Source: Marisimplicoccus sp965655775
GTDB lineage: Bacteria; Bacteroidota; Bacteroidia; Flavobacteriales; Flavobacteriaceae
DNA: 64,000 nucleotides
Direction: 5' to 3'
NCBI GenBank assembly: GCA_965655775.1
Contig: CBFHHV010000004.1
Coordinates: 1-64,000, forward strand
Of the stretch, positions 60,217 through 64,000 are shown in pieces. Made by a program: the position numbers and the translations under genes. The notes below the pieces were generated by a model, which was not told the origin of the DNA, searched no databases, and worked only from the letters and a program-made list of their open reading frames with translations. Every line of letters begins with the position of its first letter. The stretch's first letter is position 1.

Positions 60217-60732
60217 CTATTTCTGTCTTTCAAGTTTCCATAATTCATAATGCTCATTATTAACTATGTATGACCAATGTAATAAAGACTGTTGAATTCT
60301 TGGAGAAATATCCTTTGAATTTTCAATTCCTAATCCAGACTTATAAATTTTATTATAAATAGAATTTCTAAATCTTCCTTTAGGTCCACAAAATGCAAGC
60401 CATCTTTTTATCTGCCTTACATCATCTTCATGCCTTCTTCCTTCAAAGTATTTACAATACCACTCAAACCAGCCCCTTGGATCATCTTTATGTATCCAAC
60501 CTTTGGCCTCCCACTCTTCTTGTGACTGACCCGATTTAATATTGAAAAAGTTTAACTTTCTATTATAATCTATTGACAAATAATAACTTTTATCTATTTC
60601 AGAAAACCAATCTTTTGGGAATTTCCTGTAATCAACTAGTTGATTAAAATATGTTCCACCAAAGATTCCCTTTATAAGCATTTGCTTTGGAGTTAACATT
60701 GGCTTAAATGAATTATAAAGATCTTGAGTCAT
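60217..60732 (-). CDS. Conserved protein of unknown function, aromatic-rich
   Basis: I cannot give this 171-residue protein a function. It has no signal peptide or membrane helix and is very rich in Trp, Tyr and Phe. Segments that look strongly conserved are GIFGGTYFNQL, FPKDWF, KGWIHKDDPRGWFEWYC, GRRHEDDVRQIKRW and RIQQSLLHW; similar FGGTYF and DDPRGWF-WYC-Y proteins of unknown role occur in several bacteria and in some eukaryotes, to my recollection. An ATG at 60747 lies in guaA, so the one at 60732 is preferred. It lies one base after guaA and abuts the LysM gene with no gap. Confidence 0.75.
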   Translation of the reverse strand: MTQDLYNSFKPMLTPKQMLIKGIFGGTYFNQLVDYRKFPKDWFSEIDKSYYLSIDYNRKLNFFNIKSGQSQEEWEAKGWIHKDDPRGWFEWYCKYFEGRRHEDDVRQIKRWLAFCGPKGRFRNSIYNKIYKSGLGIENSKDISPRIQQSLLHWSYIVNNEHYELWKLERQK

Positions 60733-60733
60733 T

Positions 60734-62263
60734 TTATTCCCATTCAATTGTTGCAGGAGGTTTTGAACTTATATCGTATACCACCCTATTAATTCCTGAA
60801 ACTTTATTTATTATGTTATTTGATACTTCTTTTAAGAAATCATTAGGGAATTCATACCAGTCTGCAGTCATTCCATCAGTCGATACAACTGCTCTAAGTG
60901 CAACACATCTTTCATAAGTTCTTTCATCTCCCATTACTCCTACACTCTTTACTGGTAGCAGAATTGAACCTGCTTGCCAGATTTTATCATATAAATCCCA
61001 TTCTTTCAAACTGTCTATATATATTTTGTCAGCTTCCTGTATTAACCTAATACTTTCATAATTAACCTCTCCAAGAATTCTAATACCTAGTCCAGGACCT
61101 GGAAATGGATGTCTGTTTAATATGTCCTTAGACATATTTAAAGAGTTTCCAATTTTTCTTACTTCATCCTTAAATAACATTTTTAGTGGTTCTACAACCT
61201 TTAGGTCCATTTTTTCAGGTAATCCACCTACATTATGGTGAGACTTTATAGTAGCAGATGGACCTTTTACTGATATAGATTCAATTACATCAGGATAAAT
61301 CGTCCCTTGTGCCAACCATTTAGCATCTTCAATTTTTTTTGATTCCTTTTCAAAAACCTCAACAAAAATATTACCAATAATTTTTCTTTTTTTCTCAGGA
61401 TTTGAGACTCCTTTTAAAGCATTTATGAATAAATCAGAGGAATCGACTCCTTTAACATTAAGACCCATCCCTTCATATTGTTTTAACACTTCGTCAAATT
61501 CACCTTTTCTTAAAAGCCCATTATTAACAAATACACAATAGAGGTTATCACCGATGGCTTTATCTAATAAAACAGATGCAACACTTGAATCAACACCCCC
61601 AGAAAGTCCAAGAATTACTTTATCATTCTTAAGCTTTGTTTTCAGATAATCAACAGTTCTATCAATAAATGACTCTGGGTTCCATTCCTGAATAAAGCCT
61701 AGTTCTTTTATAAAAAAGTTTTCAAAAATTTTCAATCCATTCTCAGTATGGAAGACCTCCGGGTGAAATTGTAATGCATATAAGTTGTATTCTTCAATTG
61801 AGTATGCTGCATTTGAGACAGAATTTGTACTAGCTATAACTTTTGCTCCAGATGGTAAATTTGATATTGTATCTCCGTGGCTCATCCAAACTTGATTATT
61901 TATATTGATACCTTCAAATAGTGAACAACCCTGATCAATAAAAGACAGATTTGCACGTCCATATTCTCTTGAATTTGAATTTTTAACACTTCCGTTAAAT
62001 TTTTTTGCAACTAGTTGAGCTCCATAACAGATTGCAATAACAGGCTTTGAACCCATTATCATTTTAAGATCTATATCAGGCGAATCAATTTGATTGACTG
62101 AAAAAGGTGATCCAGATAAAACAACTGCTTTGAATTGATCCATATCATTTGGTAGATTGTTAAAAGGTGATATTTCGCAGTAGATAAAAAGCTCTCTGAT
62201 TCTTCTTGCTATGAGCTGGGTATACTGTGAACCAAAATCAATTATTAAGACTTTATTTTGCAT
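60734..62263 (-). CDS. guaA: GMP synthase (glutamine-hydrolysing)
   Basis: Converts XMP to GMP with glutamine and ATP. From the ATG at 62263 the 509-residue product has the class I glutaminase domain with Cys79 (AICYGAQ), His167 and Glu169 (LQFHPEVFHT), the ATP pyrophosphatase domain with LGLSGGVDSSVASVLL, and the C-terminal dimerisation domain ending ISSKPPATIEWE. The usual GMQ after the nucleophile is GAQ here. A TTG two codons upstream is a poorer start. It lies 21 bases after bshC. Confidence 0.97.
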   Translation of the reverse strand: MQNKVLIIDFGSQYTQLIARRIRELFIYCEISPFNNLPNDMDQFKAVVLSGSPFSVNQIDSPDIDLKMIMGSKPVIAICYGAQLVAKKFNGSVKNSNSREYGRANLSFIDQGCSLFEGININNQVWMSHGDTISNLPSGAKVIASTNSVSNAAYSIEEYNLYALQFHPEVFHTENGLKIFENFFIKELGFIQEWNPESFIDRTVDYLKTKLKNDKVILGLSGGVDSSVASVLLDKAIGDNLYCVFVNNGLLRKGEFDEVLKQYEGMGLNVKGVDSSDLFINALKGVSNPEKKRKIIGNIFVEVFEKESKKIEDAKWLAQGTIYPDVIESISVKGPSATIKSHHNVGGLPEKMDLKVVEPLKMLFKDEVRKIGNSLNMSKDILNRHPFPGPGLGIRILGEVNYESIRLIQEADKIYIDSLKEWDLYDKIWQAGSILLPVKSVGVMGDERTYERCVALRAVVSTDGMTADWYEFPNDFLKEVSNNIINKVSGINRVVYDISSKPPATIEWE

Positions 62264-62266
62264 GGA

Positions 62267-62274
62267 CAAAAATA
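62267..62274 (-). promoter_or_regulatory. Possible -7 promoter box of guaA
   Basis: TATTTTTG on the minus strand, only three bases before the guaA ATG; a TTG lies 18 bases upstream within the bshC stop region. If used, the transcript would be leaderless; it may also be a chance match. Confidence 0.4.
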
Positions 62275-62284
62275 CAACTATATA

Positions 62285-63892
62285 TTAATCTTCAAGATTA
62301 ATAACTAATATTTTATCATCTGGAATAAGCACTTTATCAACTAAATGATCAATTAGAGCTTGTCCTTTTACAGAATAGAAATTTGCAAAGTTTAGGTGTC
62401 TTTCTTGATCTACATTACTGGGATGAAGTGATTCAAAAATTATTTTGATATTACTTATCTGTTCTTGATGATTTTTCTTCTCTGCTTTTATCAATTTCTT
62501 TTCAAGATCATCAATACCTTTCATCTGTTTTTTTTCTTGAGCATTTAATGCTCCCTCAAAAGACTTGTTAGTTTTATTTGATACATCTCTAAGTTTATTA
62601 AATTGATCACTTAATGTTTCCTTAATTGAATCAAAGCTTACATTAACAGTTGAAAGTTTCTTTAATTTATAATTTACTAAATCTTTAATACTTTTGAAGA
62701 AATACTCTAATTCTACATCTGTTTTTTTAATTTTTAATGATGTCTTTTGATCAATTATAAATGCACTAGATCTAAGTTTGAGGATTGGATACTGTAGATT
62801 TGAATTATCAAAAAATAATTTAAGCTGCATCCAATATTTTAATTCATTTGGACCACCTACATAACAAATATTTGGTAATATTTTCTCTTGAAACAAAGGC
62901 CTCATCAATACATTTGGAGAAAATCGTTCAGGATTGGATTCAATCTGATTAATAAACTCCTGAGTTGAATATTCCTTTTCATCATCAACTGATATTGCAT
63001 TATTTTTTCTTCTGATTCTCTTTCTACCCTTTGGAGTAATCTTGAAAAAATTAATTTCAGATGGATTTACCTGCGGTTTGTAGGATTCAATGTCTTTCTT
63101 ATTTTTTTCTATTTGTTTTTCTGTATCAATTTTGCATCTAGAGTCAATTATCTCATTTTTAAAATTTTCAATAAATAGCTCTTTAAATGCTTTTTTATCA
63201 GGATCAATAATTATTAGTCCATGGTTTCCAAAAAGAGAATTAATAAATTTTAGAGTTGAGAATGATAGACTATCTTCATTAATATAACTTTGGTTTATTA
63301 ACTCTTCAAGTTGGATTTTAAATTCAGCATCAATAATTTTTGATTTGTAGTCATCAGTTATTCTATTAAAGTCATTAAGTATTATTTTTCCGACTCTATT
63401 ATTATGAGAATCAATGTCCCATTTAATTTGTTCATTAGAAATATTTACATATGAAATTTCATCAAAATCATGATCCTCACTTGCAAGCCAAAAAATAGGT
63501 ACATAATTAAAATTTTTAATTTTTGAGTTAAGAAATCTTGCCATACTTATTACTTGAGCAATTTTGTAAATAACCATTATTGGTCCAGTAAAAAGATTTA
63601 ATTGATGGCCAGTAGTAATTGTAAATGTATTCGAGTCTATAAGGGAGTTTATATTTATAAAAGTTTCTTTACTAAGCTTGACTTCAGAATATTGTTTTTT
63701 CAACTGATCAACAAGAACTTTTCTATTTTCATCTGGAAAGACTTCTTTTTTATCTATGGTTTTTTTTAGAATATTTTTTTCTTCATAGAAATGATCAATA
63801 ATTCCATCAAGGATTTTATCCTTTTGTATAAATTTATTAATAAGGTTATCTCCAATAAGACTTAGATCTTTTTGGATATTTTGGCTTCTCAT
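62285..63892 (-). CDS. bshC: Bacillithiol biosynthesis cysteine-adding enzyme BshC
   Basis: BshC is thought to add cysteine to GlcN-malate in the last step of bacillithiol synthesis. The 535-residue product has the family hallmarks FTITTGHQLNLFTGPIMVIY and VPIFWLASEDHDFDEISYV at about 90-155, the long coiled-coil at 390-470, and a C-terminal FYSVKGQALIDHLVD. Usual length is 520-540. bshA and bshB are not in the window. It heads the cluster leading through guaA and pyrG and is divergent from the gene beginning at 63965. Confidence 0.93.
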   Translation of the reverse strand: MRSQNIQKDLSLIGDNLINKFIQKDKILDGIIDHFYEEKNILKKTIDKKEVFPDENRKVLVDQLKKQYSEVKLSKETFININSLIDSNTFTITTGHQLNLFTGPIMVIYKIAQVISMARFLNSKIKNFNYVPIFWLASEDHDFDEISYVNISNEQIKWDIDSHNNRVGKIILNDFNRITDDYKSKIIDAEFKIQLEELINQSYINEDSLSFSTLKFINSLFGNHGLIIIDPDKKAFKELFIENFKNEIIDSRCKIDTEKQIEKNKKDIESYKPQVNPSEINFFKITPKGRKRIRRKNNAISVDDEKEYSTQEFINQIESNPERFSPNVLMRPLFQEKILPNICYVGGPNELKYWMQLKLFFDNSNLQYPILKLRSSAFIIDQKTSLKIKKTDVELEYFFKSIKDLVNYKLKKLSTVNVSFDSIKETLSDQFNKLRDVSNKTNKSFEGALNAQEKKQMKGIDDLEKKLIKAEKKNHQEQISNIKIIFESLHPSNVDQERHLNFANFYSVKGQALIDHLVDKVLIPDDKILVINLED

Positions 63893-63964
63893 ACCTTAAT
63901 TTTTGTAAATATATCTGAATTTTTGAAAATTGAATGTAACTTAGAGTAAACTAACTTAGATATC

Positions 63965-64000
63965 ATGAAAAATTTAAAATTATTTTTTATTTTTTTAATA
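63965..64000 (+). CDS. Start of a secreted or membrane protein (partial)
   Basis: Only 12 codons lie in the window: MKNLKLFFIFLI, a basic start and hydrophobic run that look like a signal peptide. It is divergent from bshC with a gap of 72 bases. Nothing more can be said. Confidence 0.45.
   Translation, partial: MKNLKLFFIFLI

Noticed and set aside
1..64000. tRNA genes, CRISPR arrays, insertion sequences or prophage remnants.
   Set aside because: Every gap is short and was read; no cloverleaf-like sequence, spaced repeats, transposase or integrase was seen. The only array is the 18-bp repeat inside rpmE2, which has no spacers.

Overview
The window reads as a chromosomal segment of a marine, planktonic flavobacterium (phylum Bacteroidota). 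Four things point there: AT-rich sequence with short gaps between genes; start codons mostly lacking a Shine-Dalgarno sequence; recurrent TAnnTTTG promoter boxes, in one case (before rpsF) with an upstream TTTG at ideal spacing; and Bacteroidota-type gene content and order (rpsF-rpsR-rplI without ssb, rpsL-rpsG-fusA-rpsJ without tuf, rplQ-carA-eno-gltA, bshC, DUF4199, a CarB without its regulatory domain, a proteorhodopsin beside blh). It is nearly all core genome. I saw no insertion sequence, prophage, CRISPR array, tRNA or rRNA, and no gene-free stretch above 300 bases; the longest gap is about 157 bases (20965-21121).

Layout. 1-4382 (minus): 5' part of hisS, the rpsF-rpsR-rplI operon, priA. 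4425-8036 (plus): a regulatory-domain surface protein, purB, an S41 protease lipoprotein. 8037-11113 (minus): carB and rpmH with a terminator between them. 11199-12069 (plus): two small genes. 12079-13883 (minus): rpmE2, whose product has an acidic tail encoded by eleven 18-bp repeats, and mtaB. 13976-22912 (plus): DUF4199 protein, GT2 glycosyltransferase, MsbA-like exporter, purL, acyl-CoA dehydrogenase. 22918-26835 (minus): LolC-like permease, PLP beta-synthase and gamma-glutamyltransferase in one likely operon. 26816-29299 (plus): NamZ/DUF1343 muramidase, VOC protein, unknown membrane protein. 29300-31100 (minus): blh and folD. 31209-31925 (plus): proteorhodopsin. 31972-54062 (minus): argS, gltA, eno, carA, then one continuous str-S10-spc-alpha ribosomal cluster from rpsL to rplQ, closed by a strong terminator. 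54167-63892 (minus): bshC-guaA-unknown-LysM protein-pyrG-yidC-mnmA. A new plus-strand gene begins at 63965.

How the genes fit together. Most of the window is the translation apparatus (28 ribosomal proteins, EF-G, IF-1, two complete tRNA ligase/modification themes: argS and part of hisS, mnmA and mtaB), protein export (secY, yidC) and RNA polymerase alpha. Six nucleotide-synthesis genes (purB, purL, guaA, carA, carB, pyrG) are scattered among them. Light use is encoded by proteorhodopsin and the divergent blh, which makes its retinal from beta-carotene; the carotenoid genes are not in the window. Bacillithiol (bshC) and the PLP/GGT pair suggest thiol and cysteine metabolism.

No clearly new multi-gene system is evident. 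The most interesting points are the proteorhodopsin residues (green tuning, and a glycine where a carotenoid antenna could dock), the repeat-encoded tail of L31, the CarB without its allosteric domain, the blh-folD pairing, two conserved proteins of unknown function, and promoters placed so close to purB and guaA that leaderless mRNAs are likely.
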